Source of the DNA: Sclerotiophoma versabilis
Lineage: Eukaryota; Ascomycota; Dothideomycetes; Pleosporales; Didymellaceae
DNA length: 64,000 bases
NCBI GenBank assembly: GCA_012274445.1
Contig: JAAROD010000007.1
Location: forward strand, 124,001 to 188,000
Direction: 5' to 3'
The position numbers and the translations under genes are program-made. Shown one piece after another: positions 47,606 to 60,600 of this stretch (positions within the stretch are counted from its first letter, which is position 1; the number at the start of each line of letters is the position of its first letter). The notes beneath the pieces are model-generated. The model did not search any database. It was not told the origin of the DNA and saw only the letters and a list, made by a program, of their open reading frames with translations.

Positions 47606-48879
47606 GGTCCCTGCACACTGTAGCTGGTAGTATGATCAGGAGGTATTTCACGAGGTATGACATTATGATTCAAGATTACACTTTAATCGCAGCAAGAGAT
47701 TCGCAGCAAGAGATGTCATGGAGGCAAGCGAATGTTCAAGCATAGATTCCGTCTTTTCGATGTTTCATTTGTTGCTGCACGTAGCCTTTTTCAATCTACA
47801 AATTTTCGCATCCCACAATCTTGTTTCATACGCGAATATATGATTCGTGACCCGCTCGCCCTTCCGCCCTGCATCTGCATTCGTCTCGCATATGGTCACG
47901 GATTGAATAATAGCCTACGAAGGTAAGCTGGCCGAACAGTTACACCCCAAGCTGGCTTCGGCGGGACGGTGAGCAGTATCGGGTGTGGTAGCGCGTTACA
48001 GCCGTTCTCTTACGGCAATGACTCGCTTTGATAGGTAATAAGCAAAATACCGGTAGTTGTGTCATCATGAACTGTGCTCTCGTATCATTGTCGTTGGTGT
48101 TAGGAGAGTTGAAGTCCATGCTGCAACGGCTCTACAAAGGTCCAGCCAGACTGTCTTCAACGTCGAGCGATGTTTTGCTGGCGGTAGCACTATAGTCGTG
48201 GTCTTGAGCCCCAACCTGACTTGCCTGTACTGCATTCCCATCCGTGGCGTTCTGTTCGCTTGCTCTAGAATTGTTTTGCTCCTTCTCTTCCCTTTCATTC
48301 TCGATCCGCGCCTTTTGTTCCAACCATCTTTTAACCTGACTTTAATTTGTTCTGTCTTGATCAGGTACAACGTTGATGGCGCAAACAATATCGTTTCCAG
48401 CGCTAATTGGAAATTTTTATAAGAAGACAAACTTTGCTACGTCCTTGATCAGGAAATGCAGGCGATTGCGATTTGACTCTGTCCAGGTGAGATCACCTAA
48501 CAGATCCCAGCGAAACGCATAATCCGAATCGAAACGTCTGTTCCTCATGTACTTTACTTGGTACACTAGCTGCCGGCAGTGGCAGTGAATGAGTAAGAGA
48601 AAGCTCCAATAGCTTAACATGTATGTAAATCTAGCACTGTAATAACATGTGTGATGTTAGTAGCTTTAAGACTAATCTGTAGTTTGTGTAAGTAATTGCA
48701 GAGCTGTAGTTTAGAGTCTAAAGTACATAAGAAAGCATCTAGCTACTGTAATATAGTACTACTTCTCCCTTACAATGCCTACCTACACAGTACAAGTACT
48801 CTAAACTATTATTGTGCCTATGTACATGTCAACATAGCTGACAGTTGATGTAGACCTACGGATAGGGGTTCCGCACATT
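47606..48879. other. Gene-free stretch including a CpG-free AT-rich island
   Basis: No coding sequence is supported. From about 48576 to 48858 not one CpG dinucleotide occurs and TpA is very frequent, unlike the neighbouring spacers. Within this part an 11-bp inverted repeat (tagtttagagt at 48707-48717 and its complement at 48798-48808) encloses about 80 bp. Confidence 0.6.
48707..48808. repeat. Small inverted repeat in AT-rich island
   Basis: Perfect 11-bp arms (tagtttagagt / actctaaacta) flank an 80-bp AT-rich centre. This could be the remnant ends of a small element or chance in biased DNA. No target-site duplication was identified. Confidence 0.3.
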
Positions 48880-49970
48880 TTAACAAACACTGATATTGAG
48901 TCTTGTTTGCTTTAATAATGTAGCCTGCGCGAACTTCTCGTTCTCCAAGAGATAGCTGATATGCATCACGAACACGCTGGGCATCTTCCGTGTGTGTTAC
49001 TTAAGCTGATTATAACATACAGTGTATTTCTGAGAACCCCGAAACTCTTCAAATATCTTGATCATGTACTCCTGGTCCTCAGTTGTGAATGACTCTTATT
49101 GCAAGTACACATCATGATACTTTCAAATTGCGGGGTCTTTAATTCGCTAAGTATTGACTTAGAATTACAGTAGAGAAAGAATCACTCGGCTTCGCTAGAG
49201 ACCTCTTGAAGATGCTATTCAACAAAAAATTAAGACGTGCTAAGGCGTGCCGAGAAGAGATTGAGGGCAAAGAGCTTGTCTTGAACATTTGATCTGAAAG
49301 ATAGGCTTGGTAGAGGTGCAAAAGAAGAGGTAAAAACGAGGAAGATGCCGGCGCTACAGCTTCAGAACGCTGGAGGTCTTCACCTGACACCCTTCCAATT
49401 GTCCATTCAAAATTACTGTAGGCATCTGCAATAGCTGCATTATATTTAAATGCTCACCAGTGCAGGCAGCATTGCTATAGAAACAGATTCAGTGCTAATG
49501 CTCCTGTATCAGGCATGGGATTATAAAGATTCTGATTACAATCAAGCTCATCCAGCGTCCAGTCTTTGCATTGGGATAGGAAATTTCTGAGATTCAGCAG
49601 CCTAGGGTCTACACTCTCAACTACGCTAGTAAAAGGTAGCCATGCAACTACAGATTCTCCCGTAACATACAGCCTACCACTACGATAATCAGAAAGGTGT
49701 ACGGACCGCCCTATATCTGGCAGGCTAAGCGTAAAGCTTACAGAAGCCCTAGGTGTTAGTGAAAGAGTGTGGGGAGTAGTGTGGCCGCCATAACTCTAGA
49801 CAATATAGATACTTTATTAGCATCCGTAACATCTGTGATAGACTGAATGGATCTGGTTCAGGGTCCGTAAAGGTATAGTTTAGGGTCTGGGTACGTCACA
49901 CAACCTCTCCTAGCGTAGTATGCAAGGAACTCGCCCTCCCCATATGCTCTGCAGGTGCTCTGACCACCTG
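48880..49970 (-). pseudogene. Decayed coding relic, family unknown
   Basis: On the minus strand one frame is open for 106 codons (49795-49478), then TAG, 6 codons, TGA, and 104 more codons (49453-49142). The composition is clearly protein-like (for example RSVHLSDYRSGRLYVTGESV, DLQRSEAVAP, FLPLLLHLYQAYLSD). Upstream, a different frame reads YGEGEFLAYYARRGCVTYPD before a stop; downstream, another frame reads FTTEDQEYMIKIFEEFRGS and SVFVMHISYLLENEKFAQ with single stops between. The stops TAG (before CAA), TGA (after TGG) and TAA are each one C-to-T change away from CAG, CGA or CAA. There is no usable start codon. I do not recognise the family. A multi-exon live gene with unusual splicing is less likely but not excluded. 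Confidence 0.55.
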
Positions 49971-52900
49971 CAATGCTTCAAATAACCATAAAATATGTGT
50001 GATAGAGTATAGAGCTTAGAAAGGGACTGGTCTGCACAAATTACCAATCACCGGCAAACTACCTCTATTACCTCCAGGCGTGACTTCTCAAGGAACCCCT
50101 GGTTGCCTGCTGCACCCGAGCTTCTCCGCAACATAAGAGTGCGTATGCAGCTTTCACGGCGAGCATTCGCTACCCTCGTGCGTTGAATAGTGAACTATGC
50201 AAGGAAGTCACATGAAGAGTACCTGCCATAGCTGCCGTGCCACGTGCCTCAGCCATTCGCAACGTCCCGCACCACAGCGGTGAGATCGACATACCTTCGA
50301 TATGATCTGCATGCGGCTCAGAACGTCAATCTGTTGGGTAAGTCTAGGTACTACCGATACACAACACCCAATGCGTTAGTCCTTCAACATTCGTTTTTGT
50401 GTCCTCCAGGCTGTAGTGCATGTGCATACTTCGCTCGTGACTCCTGATCTTCATAAGGTAAAATTGTTTGCAAAGTCCTTCTCCCTACTTTCGGGATGAT
50501 GCAATGCTTGCAGTTGATGCTTTAGGTGGAGTGGCGTTGTGTGACCGAGGATTATGTCAATGAACCGTACTTGCAACGCCAAACGGAGTGGACGTGTAAC
50601 AAACAATAACCTTTCTGTGATGAAATAGACGCGTTGACCTATCCTTAGACGCTTAATTTATCAGCAAAATATCCTCAGAGAGAAGCTGGCTGATAATTTG
50701 AGTGAGTTGCTCGGCAGGCTTGCGTTGCTCATTGTCTCCTTGTTGTCATACAAGCGATCACCAACACCCTTGAAGCCAGCCCATGGACGGTGAGGACCAC
50801 GAGCATGCATCACCATGTTTTACCTGCAGCAACTAGTCTGCTCGCCCGGCGAGCTGCAATGCTTTTGCAGCCTTTTCTAGGAAGTCGATCGCTCTTGGCG
50901 CAATGGGTGCTCATGCCGTGGTCTGCTTCTGTCAGGTATACTGTGGGAATCTGCAGGATCGCAGAATCTGTGATCGCGCAGTGTAACTGTTCAATGCATA
51001 ATAGTTTCGTGTTGTGACCAGCGGTCGTGGAACTTCAAGCACGGCAACGCGTTTTATCCTCACGTTCCAATACGAGCTTTAAACAAGTCGCTATTGAGGC
51101 AAGCGGGTCTGCACAATGTCTGCGAGTCTCAACCATGTTGCATTTCCCTGCCGGAATTTCTCTGAAGGAGCTTTGATTGGCTGGCAATTGGGATTCTCCT
51201 GGGTTCTGCGTCCGAACGCTGAAGATTGCATGGTTGCAGTGGTGGTTTGAACTGAGCTTCCACGTCCAAGAATGGATCAGTGGCTTGCGTGGAACATTAC
51301 ACTCTGTCACGAGCCAATCGGTACGAGGGTCGATACGGTTTTGCCAGTCGTGAACAGTAAGCAGAAGCTTGTGGAGACTGACAGTCGCTCATAGCTTGAC
51401 GAGTTCTTCTAGACTTACTCTGTCGCCATTAAGAGTGCTTGACTGTTCCAGTTAATTGCTCGTATGACATGAGATATCTGTTACTTCTTTCTTGCGCAAA
51501 GTTCCCGAGCTCGATGGTAGCGTTATCTGCTTCTCGGTCTTCGAAAGCGCTCCCGTATGGGTTGGTTGCCTGATCAGGGTATTGCACGTCAGTATGGTTG
51601 TTCTAGACTCAAGCAAAGTACCGATTTCGTCTCAACTCTGCAGCGCAAGATATGCTACCTCGAGTCAGCGAAGATATTCACCGGCCGGCTTGCACGGGAA
51701 CAAACATTAGCGAGATTTAACCGTATGTATACAAAACTAGTATGCCGGTATAGGCTGGAGGTTGTTGCAGGAACATGAGTCTTATTGGTAGCACGAACAA
51801 GCGTCTCGTCTGGGACACACCTCCGAATAGCGTATACCCTTATGTACGACATCAGAGATCATCTCGGGTCATCCATGTCGATTGCGTCGCCCCGATAAAA
51901 GACTGTGGCTTGACCTTGACAATAACAGTCACCTTCAAGCCGACGCTCTCCGTACTTCGTTTCCTGTAAACGCACAACCCTGGAACCGTTGGCATTGCTA
52001 CACTGCACTCACAGCATTGCACAAGCGTGCATAAGGGAACAAAGTAGACAAGATCAGCCCGAAATTGACTACTGCAAGTGACGATAAGAGAGTACAGGTT
52101 GGCTTGCTTACCTTGGCCTTTTAATGGCTTATGCACCTAAAACATCACACCGTTCGCCAAAGAAAGGCAATGGATGAAAAGGCTGGCCAACAGGCATAAT
52201 GCCACCTATGAGTATTGAGCTTGTGGAATCCCACAATGCTGTCTGCGCATGCAGCATGCAAGACATGGCGCCGCCAGTCCCAGCCTTGAAATTAGTCGAA
52301 TCGTAAGGGCCGTTCTTAGCGGAGTTGCGGGACTCGATTCCTATCCCTGAAAGTCCCTGAGGTATTCAAGAGCCTCGCTTGGATTACCCGCAGTGGAAAT
52401 AGCGGAACTGATCAAGCTTTCTCGACGCTACATTTCTGACAGCCTGCAGAGAGGTGTCGTCAGACCTGGTGTCGAGACTATTTTGTGTGGTCGATTGTGA
52501 CGTGTGAACGATTCATCGCGGGCTTACCCTAATGAATTGCAGGTGTGGAGTGTCACCGGGCTCCAGTTGAAGGCTTTCCAGGGCCACTCACAGTCCTTAT
52601 TCGAAAGCATGGCGCGGCCCTAATGCCTGCCTTCATGGATAATGCCTGACGGTCCCGTCACACCCTGGCCCCAGTTTCGCACAGGCCAGTGCTCCTTATG
52701 ATCCTGAACGCACTATTGAAGAAGAACGAGGTGGTGCTGAGCAGCTTCTGCATATTCCGTGGTTTGCTTGGCTGTTTGGTGCTGTTTGTTATGATTTGGT
52801 CCCTTCCAGTTGAGAACAGGCAGGCGCTGCATTGGTACGCTAGCGGTAGGCGCGGCTGCAATTCTCCACCATCGTGAGTTCAATCTCACCTCGCCTTCAA

Positions 52901-55900
52901 CCTGGAAAGCCTTGCAATCACCCATACATGCGGTCTCCTGCTTCCTGCATCACCTCCTGTCCGTTTTGGTGGCCATAATGAGGTCAAGGCCTTCCGTTGA
53001 GGCGCAAGCCAATGGTGCAGGAACCCCGCCCTCCATGTCTGCTCCGCCCTCAGGTGACAACGAAAAATCCAGATCGCTGTGAGCTAGTTTTCCAGATGCA
53101 GCGATACGAGCAAGTGCGCGATCTTGAAGCTGCTGCTATTACGGAAACAACGCGACGAAGTATCAAATCATGCCAGGGACCGAGCGGCACGCGACTGCCT
53201 GCGCCACATTGGATGGAATGAGTAAGTCATGAGTCCGTTGAACATGACGCAACCGCCTCTTTATCTGACCAGAAGCTAACAGATAGCAGCTGACAACGAC
53301 AGCTGGCCCAAAATTTGCCGCATTATGGAAGAGAGGATTGACATGAGCAGAATGACGACGCAAAATCCACGGCGTGGGACTAGAGACGGCAACAGCAGCA
53401 AAATCCATGAACGACCTGCTGATGATCGTTCCGATCGTTGGGACAGGGCCAGAAGAACGGCATCTCGTGTGAGCTCCAAGTATCGCCGATTCGGCAGATG
53501 TTTTCCAGCGAGGTTTATACACGCCTCGTTACTTCGAGCTTCACTAAGACTGGTTGCACTCAGAGCTCATTCTATGTCTCAGTTCAGCCAGGCTCTTATC
53601 GCAATATGCTAACACCACTGCTTCTTCTAGGTTGGAGAGAAACCATGAGCGAGGGTAGCCGCTTGTCTCAGACCTCTGCCGTCAGCTCGATCTCGCCAAA
53701 GGATGATGCTGAGTCAATACCAGAATAGTAGATTGAAGTCCTATCGTATACCATCCCAAGGACTTTGGTCCTGCCGTGGCAACCATGACCACGAGGTAAG
53801 GCAGGTCATTCATCGTGGTCGAGAGCCTAAGAGTCTTTGTTGGACCAGCTTGTGTGCCAGATCATCTTCTTCCTCCAGCGTATCAGTCTTTCAACGACTA
53901 GCTATGCACTGCCATCTCGGCCGAGAATGTGTGAGAATAACAGTGGTGCCGTCAACGAACGTACGGGTCAGAGAGGTCCGTTGGACGTAGGGAGTGAAGC
54001 CATGGAGTCGTTATTCATTCAGCCTCCCTGCACTCAAAGCCTCGAGCCTCCAACCTATCGGATGAAGTCTCAGTCACGCCGTGCAGCAAGTGCATAGGCG
54101 TGCTTCCAGATGCAGATATATGGCTCTGTAAACGGCTGCGTGTCTCGCGAGGAGACGGCAACAGATCCGCAATATGCGAAGATCACATTGTCAAGCATGT
54201 ACCCGTACCCGGAGTCTAATGACGCAACGTTGACATTCACCACAATTTTTTTGGCGAGATGCAACTTTGCAATTGCCATATCCTATCGATCGGCAGTAGT
54301 GACATTTGTCCGACTTCACAAACAGAACACTGCGCAGAACGAATTGCACTAGCGGTACAAGCGACATCAACAATACAGTGCATGCCACCTTCTCACCCCA
54401 CTTCGAAAATTACAGAGCAAAAATGTCTGAATTGTGAAGCATAAAAGCGGATGGTTACACGCGGGGGAAGCACTAAATTCTTATGCAGGGTATTTCGCTC
54501 AGCAGAGATGGTGCACACGGAAAGTGTCATTCGATCGCCCGCATAGCGGCCGCCCACCCTCCCATATACTGCAATTTGTGTATATGCACGGGCAGGCATC
54601 GTACATACTTCACCTCAACACAATTGGAGCGCGCATGTGTTTCCGCGGGCCGGCAGCTTGATCTGCAAGAGCAAGGTACACACCCCAGTCCTACAGTATT
54701 CGCGCTTCAGTAAGTACTGCAAGCGAACGCGGACCAGGCACCTCTTCAGCCGGTGTAGGTACGTACTGATCCCAACGGCTCAAAGAAAGTGAACAATGTC
54801 AATCTTGAAGTACAGTAGCACGGCCTTTCTGGTCCTGCACCGACTGCAACAGGTAACGTGTCTAACAGGAAAAGGCATCCGGCCGGTGCCCGGACGCAGG
54901 GCGCTGTTGTTGGCTACTACAACCGAGCACGAGCAGAGGGCACACCATATGCGCAGCCTTGTCTGGCACATGGTATTGAACGCATTTCACTCGGTATTCC
55001 CGCCCTTTGAAGGGCCACGTTTTGACCACGCTCGGCTGCAGATTTGCGGATGCCGTTAATTAATATCGACTGCTTAACAATAAAACTCCTGTTGGTCGAT
55101 TTGTACATCTCACGATATTGACTGCAGTGGCTATGCGATGTTGAAAAGTCCTAATACCAATCAGCCGGGCGGGCGTACGAGTGGAGTACGAAGACGCCAG
55201 CCCTGCCGCCAAAATGACCGGGGCGCCTATCGTCGCCATTGCTGAGAACGCCACGCCTGCTTGAGGTCCGCTTGCAGCGGCTAGTCTATGCGCTCTAAGA
55301 GTAATGCGCAATTGAGGCCTAGAGCGACTCTCCACTGAGCTCAGACGGATTGCCGCCAAGCGGGGCATATATTGGCCCATCGATCATCAGCCGCATCGTC
55401 TGCCTGCCCGTGCGGCCTTTTCTTCATCTTGCACGGCAAGCTGGCGTCGAAACAAGGACTACTTGCCTGGCATACACAACATACCGGCGTGGGCGCCCAG
55501 ATGGCGCCATGGGGTGAGAGGGGTGCGAGTAGTCATTTGCGCAGTCTCGTGCCCCAGCAGCTTCAGGACCGGAGCGAGCGCGGGGCGGTTGCACAAATGC
55601 CTGCACTACTGCACGACGCCTGCGCGCTGCAGTCGATCCCTGAAGGCTCAGCGTCCAGGGTGCCCGGAATATGCGAGCGATTCAACGGCTTGCGGGATCC
55701 AAGCATGACGCTCGCGCTCACCTGGCGCAGAGACTATACCCAAAGTGTCCCACACCCTGGCCCGCCTCTGGAATTTTGCGACTACCCTCATGCTCCAGCC
55801 AGGTTCACATTACCCCAAAGTCTGCTAAGGGAATGTCCTGCAGCGCCGGGAAGCGAAGCATCAGCGGCCGCCGTAGCCCGCCCGCAAGCATGTGTTTAAA

Positions 55901-56027
55901 TACTAGATAGTTCCGCTACTTCCCCGGTGCAAGCGGATTCTCTCTCCCACCATTCGATGTGATCTTCGTTCACTGGTTCTTTGTAGTAGTTCACGTTTCC
56001 GTACTACCACGCTCGCTGGTCGTCGCC
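49971..56027. other. 6-kb gene-poor region
   Basis: No open frame with a recognisable domain. The longest frame (55372-55899, 175 codons, plus) is GC-rich, overlaps opposite frames and has no conserved-looking core. Composition returns to normal CpG levels by about 50.1 kb. The last few hundred bases are the likely 5' UTR and promoter of the GT2 gene, with CT-rich tracts at 55920-56025. Confidence 0.5.
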
Positions 56028-57682
56028 ATGTTTCCCTTTTCCTTCGGCTTGTTCCCCAATTGGAGTTGGTTTTGTATTTTCGTCGCACTCTTGTAAGTCA
56101 CTGTGCTCACACACCACACTCTGCGGCCGTGCTGCTCCCGCTTTTGAATTGCAGCAACTGACTCGCCAACTCAGCCTCTTTCGATACTTCAGACTCTGGG
56201 TCAACCTCGCAAGCAAATGGACGTACCAGCCCATTCAGCCTGTCGATGAACCCACCATCACATCCAAAGATGTCACAGTAATTATCCCAACTGTGGCTGA
56301 GGACCTTGAACAATTGAAGGAAACTGTCCAAAGCGCCTACCGCCTCGAACCCTATGAGCTCATCCTCGTCACACCTGACTCAAGAATCAAGCGTGTCTAC
56401 CAGTTGGTTGAAGAGCTCGGTACTCCCAAGCTTATCCAGGTATTATCTGTCAGCCAGGCGAACAAGCGTCGCCAGCTGTGTCGGGCAATTCCGGAGGTTG
56501 AGACAAAGATCACACTGCTGCTGGACGATGATGTCTGGCTGCCAGAGAAATTCAGCAAATGGCTCCTGGCACCTTTCGAGGACCCTCGCATGGGAGGCGT
56601 TGGAACAAACCAACAGCTTCGTCGCGTAAACCGTAACAACATATGGGAGTTCCTTGGCGCTATGTACCTCGTAAGAAGGAACTTCGATTGCACAGCCTGC
56701 AACTGGATCGACGGTGGGTTACCATGTTTGTCTGGCCGAGCAGTAGCGTATCGATCGGAGATCTTACAGGACCCCAAATTCACATATGGCTTCACGCACG
56801 AGACCTGGGGCAGCGACCACTTCCTCAACGCTGACGATGACAACTTCATCACACGATGGCTCTTCAACAACGGCTGGAAGATCCAGATCCAAAACCACCG
56901 CGAATGCGAAGTCGAGACAACACTTGAGAGCGACTCGAAGTACCTGCGACAGTGTCTGCGGTGGGTGCGCTCTAATTGGAGGAGCAACCTAACGAGTTTG
57001 GCTGACATGTCAATGTGGATGTACGTGCTAAATCCCTCCTGCACTGCCGATGCCTGCACATTTTTCGCGTCGTTAGGCGCCAAGCATCTGCCCCTCCCTC
57101 CACTCGCTGCGCCGACCACCTCACTAACGCACTGCATTACAGAAGCTACCCATGGTCACTCTACGCCGTCTTCCAGACCACCATTACGCAATGGGCGTTT
57201 CCCCTCGACTGCCTCCTATTCGCTTCCTTCCACTTCGCGTTATCCGAAGCAGGATACTATGCAGTGGATGGTGAGGTGCAGCCCCAGGCCGAGCAATGGC
57301 AGCTTTCGTTGTTCTGGGGGCTGTTCCTTGCACACTTCGTCTTCGCAAAGACGATCAAGCTAATTCCGCATTTGTTAAGAAACCCGGGCGACGTGCGCTT
57401 CATCCCGGTCTCGGTCGCATTTGGCTATTTTCACAACCTGATCAAGCTGTACGGCTGCATCACTGTCACGGAGGTATGTTCCCGGCCCCGCATTTACTGC
57501 TATCGACACGCGGCTAACTTTCACGTCAGACAACCTGGGGCACTCGTGAAGGTGCAGACGCCGACGACAACATCAGGATGTTGCCTATCCCAAACACTCC
57601 CATGACACCTCCCATGACACCTACTCCGGAGCAGAGTAAGCTTCGCGAGAGAAGCGCCATGTTTTCGACGGCCGCGAGTTGA
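56028..57682 (+). CDS. Family 2 glycosyltransferase (hyphal-growth GT2 type)
   Basis: Four exons (56028-56092, 56175-57020, 57143-57473, 57530-57682; introns 82, 122 and 56 bp) give 464 residues. It is a membrane-bound processive-type GT2 resembling hyaluronan or chitin synthases. Related proteins in Zymoseptoria tritici and Fusarium are needed for hyphal extension on solid surfaces and for virulence (established for the family). The N-terminal anchor FGLFPNWSWFCIFVALFLFR comes from the short first exon. The GT-A core has VTVIIPTV, the DDD metal/UDP motif about 139-141 (LLDDDVWLPEKF), CLSGRAVAYR, a NADDDNFITRW segment, and the QCLRW (QxxRW) motif at 281-285. The spliced C-terminus adds at least three membrane helices and the TTWGTR motif, then a Pro/Thr-rich tail. 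The sugar donor is not certain. The first acceptor (ctcag, 56174) was chosen to keep frame. Confidence 0.9.
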
Positions 57683-60600
57683 GGTGCGGCATCCGCTTTG
57701 ACCAGCACGCATCCCGGCCAGTGGAGGCGCCTTGACCGTTTGAGGACTCAGTAATTTAGACGTTCGACGATCCATAGCATCGCTCCATCACCACATCTAC
57801 ATGATCGAGTCGAGCCGGTATTTTGTTTTATTTTCCTCTTTTCAGCGAGCATTGTGTCTGGGAATATATCATCTTGGTCACTAAAACAGGACGGACCGGC
57901 GTTCAGGGGGGGGCGGGGGCATCGCACCATTGTCGATGCAAAATTGCAGCGTTTTCTTCTCGTCACTCAGGCATTTCGGGCATCCTCTTCGCCCATGTAG
58001 TCTACGCAAAAAGTTGCTGTGGCATGTTAGCATTAGTTCATGGATACGCCTATAGAAGTCTCGGCTTCAGCTCTTCACAACAAACTGCTCGCCAATCAGA
58101 GGGATGTTCGACAAGTACGTGATAACCATTGGCACCATTCTGTTGGTCTGATTTTCCCCGCCATCCCATCAGGCATTTGAGACAAGGTCAAGGGTCGGCT
58201 ACAAACCCCTATGATACCATTGTTTGGCAGGTTGGCACGAGCTTATCGATGCCTGTCAGTCGCGCTTCTTTTGTTTCTCACCTTGTACGTAAACAACAAG
58301 CCGCCATTGAGTGCCGCCGCACGAAGAGTCACAGTTGCACACAATGACCGGTGCCATTTCCGGCATGCAGGCAGCATAAGCCTAACCTGAACACCATTTG
58401 GCGATCTACACCATCTCAATCAAGTCTCCCGAGCGATGCATCGCTTGACTGTTGACCTGCCGCCAGACGCTCAGCCCAGGTAGCACGGGCCACATGTAGC
58501 GCGAACCATTATTGTGTCAGCAACCTCGTCCTGCTATGATCCTTTCCGCCTTGCTCTGCGCTCCAGGCCACGTCGCGAGTAATTGCGATATGGCATCGAG
58601 CCATTTTTGTCGCACTATAGGCATCACCAGGCCAATTGCTCCCGCCGAACCATTCAAACACGGCTGGTGCGAGTTCGTACCTAGGTACCCTCGGCTCGCA
58701 CGACGGGGGCGCAACGAACCCCCCTCCTGGACCATCTCCACTTTCGGCTGTTTACTGGATTAATTTCATGGCGGAAGATTATCGGACTCGCGTCAAATGC
58801 GCGCTATTGTGGATGGTGCTAAAATCTAGAAATGCTTCGCACTTACTGTCACAACACCACAGGTACCGGTCAGTTGAGCCAACACCAGCTGCGGGCCTAG
58901 GAATCTATGGCTGCCCTAACACCTTGCACGATACGTCCTAAGGATTCCGACGGTGCTAACAGGTTGAAATTTCATCACGGAGCGCCTGCTACTGAAGGTC
59001 CTCCCACCAACACAGGTTCAGTAACGCGGGCCTGCATGCTGCGGGTCCATCCACTTGTGGTTTGAGAAGGGAGCCGGCGGCACCAGACTTCTCATGCACT
59101 CTTGCATCGCCAGTCCCGTCAAGCATCGTCATGCGCTACGGTACTTCCAGCCCCTGTCCACAGTATCCTCACGATCAGTCACAAAACTTGGAAATGCTGA
59201 CTGTAAACTGCAAACATGAGCCCTGGCCCGGACAGCGCGCGAGTAAGAGGAAAAAGACCCTTTTGTTCAAACTTTATGCCCGTCATTCCCGCTCCCGCAG
59301 GGTCAGCCATGAGCAGCTCCCAGCACGTGCACAAGCTCGTGCACCAGACCAGCGCCGAACGCGGTGCAACGCCAGTCCCGATCCTGCACGTCTCGTCATC
59401 CTCCTCGGAGCAGCTCATGTAACTGCTTGTCACTGTACAAACAACACTCGCAGGAAGAGTCGCAGATGAAGCTGCAATGTACATAATAATTCCAACGTAT
59501 GACAGCTTTGCAATCAGGCTTGCACACTATAGCCCGGATCCCCGACGCAAATGACTGGTTGGTTCCTGGCCGATCAAGCTCGTTCAGAGCGCTCGTGTGC
59601 ATGCAAGACGTGCGCCACGTCCACGTCCAATACGCTCGGTACTGCAGTCATCTCGATGACACGGCTCCATACCAAATGAACAGGAGCGCAACATGCAGTA
59701 ATTCTTGCACATTGCAGAAGACCCACGGTCTCCGCAAATTGTTGCGGTCTGTCCGAGGACGGTCTCACCTGTATCTCAAAACTCTTGTTGCTCCTCCTTT
59801 GTTGATTGTGAGCGTTGTGAATGGGTGCCATTCAGTCGGGTCAAAAGTTTTGTGAAATTCTTTCAGACTTGGCCTGATATGCAGCATCTTGCCGACACCT
59901 CCACCGTTCAGGATAATCTGGGAAATGAGACACTTTTCCATTTTACGATTGGACAGGCGACATCGCACGATGCGCAAGAAATGAAGTTGCAGGATCTATT
60001 CATCCGGCAAACTTACTGCAGCAGCGGCGGAAGATCCATGCTCATCCTACAATGCGATAGTGAAATTCTGCTGATATTCTTCGTTACGGTTCTACCGACA
60101 TGTACCTTTTTATCGTGCTGTCGGAAACACCACTGCGAGCAAGCCGAGCATCTGTGCTTCACAACCCTCAACTGCTTTTTTCATTGCAACCGCTTGCTTA
60201 TCGCACCCTTCTTATCATTCCATAATCACGTCGCTTTCAGCTGATGCAGGGCTGCGGCGTCGAGCAGGCGAACCCCGAATATCAAGCGCAATTCGAGGGC
60301 GATCTGTGGATCGGAAAAACATCCCTGGAGCTCGGGCTGGAGCTGCGCGAGTTGCCGACTTTCCACCTGTTAACTACGAGCTACTCATACGAACAACGGT
60401 TTTTCAGAAGCAACATCGCTTACTATTTCTGGTATGTCAAAGAGTCTCCGTAGACCCTGCGTACCTTCCACCACCAAAGTTGGGTGACAGGTTTGTCTGT
60501 CAAACCATAGATCGTTGACCTCGGGTGCACCCTTCGGTAGCGTTCCGTGCCGGCCAACTGTGCGACCCGAGATCTGAGCGTTCAGCACGAGCTCTATGTT

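Noticed and set aside
49878..49890. tttagggtc resembling a telomere repeat unit
   Set aside because: Single copy, no tandem array.
52830..52900. tRNA-like T-arm (gtgag-ttcaat-ctcac)
   Set aside because: Loop is one base short, the paired acceptor ends are only about 49 nt apart, and no D or anticodon arm fits.
55372..55899. 175-codon plus-strand frame upstream of GT2
   Set aside because: GC-rich chance frame with overlapping opposite-strand frames and no conserved-looking core.
57015..57605. 196-codon frame starting at 57015 as a separate gene
   Set aside because: Its later part is exon 3 of the GT2 gene; the first part is intron sequence read through.
59705..60244. 179-codon plus-strand frame
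   Set aside because: Cys/His/Phe-rich random-looking translation, no domain or splice logic.
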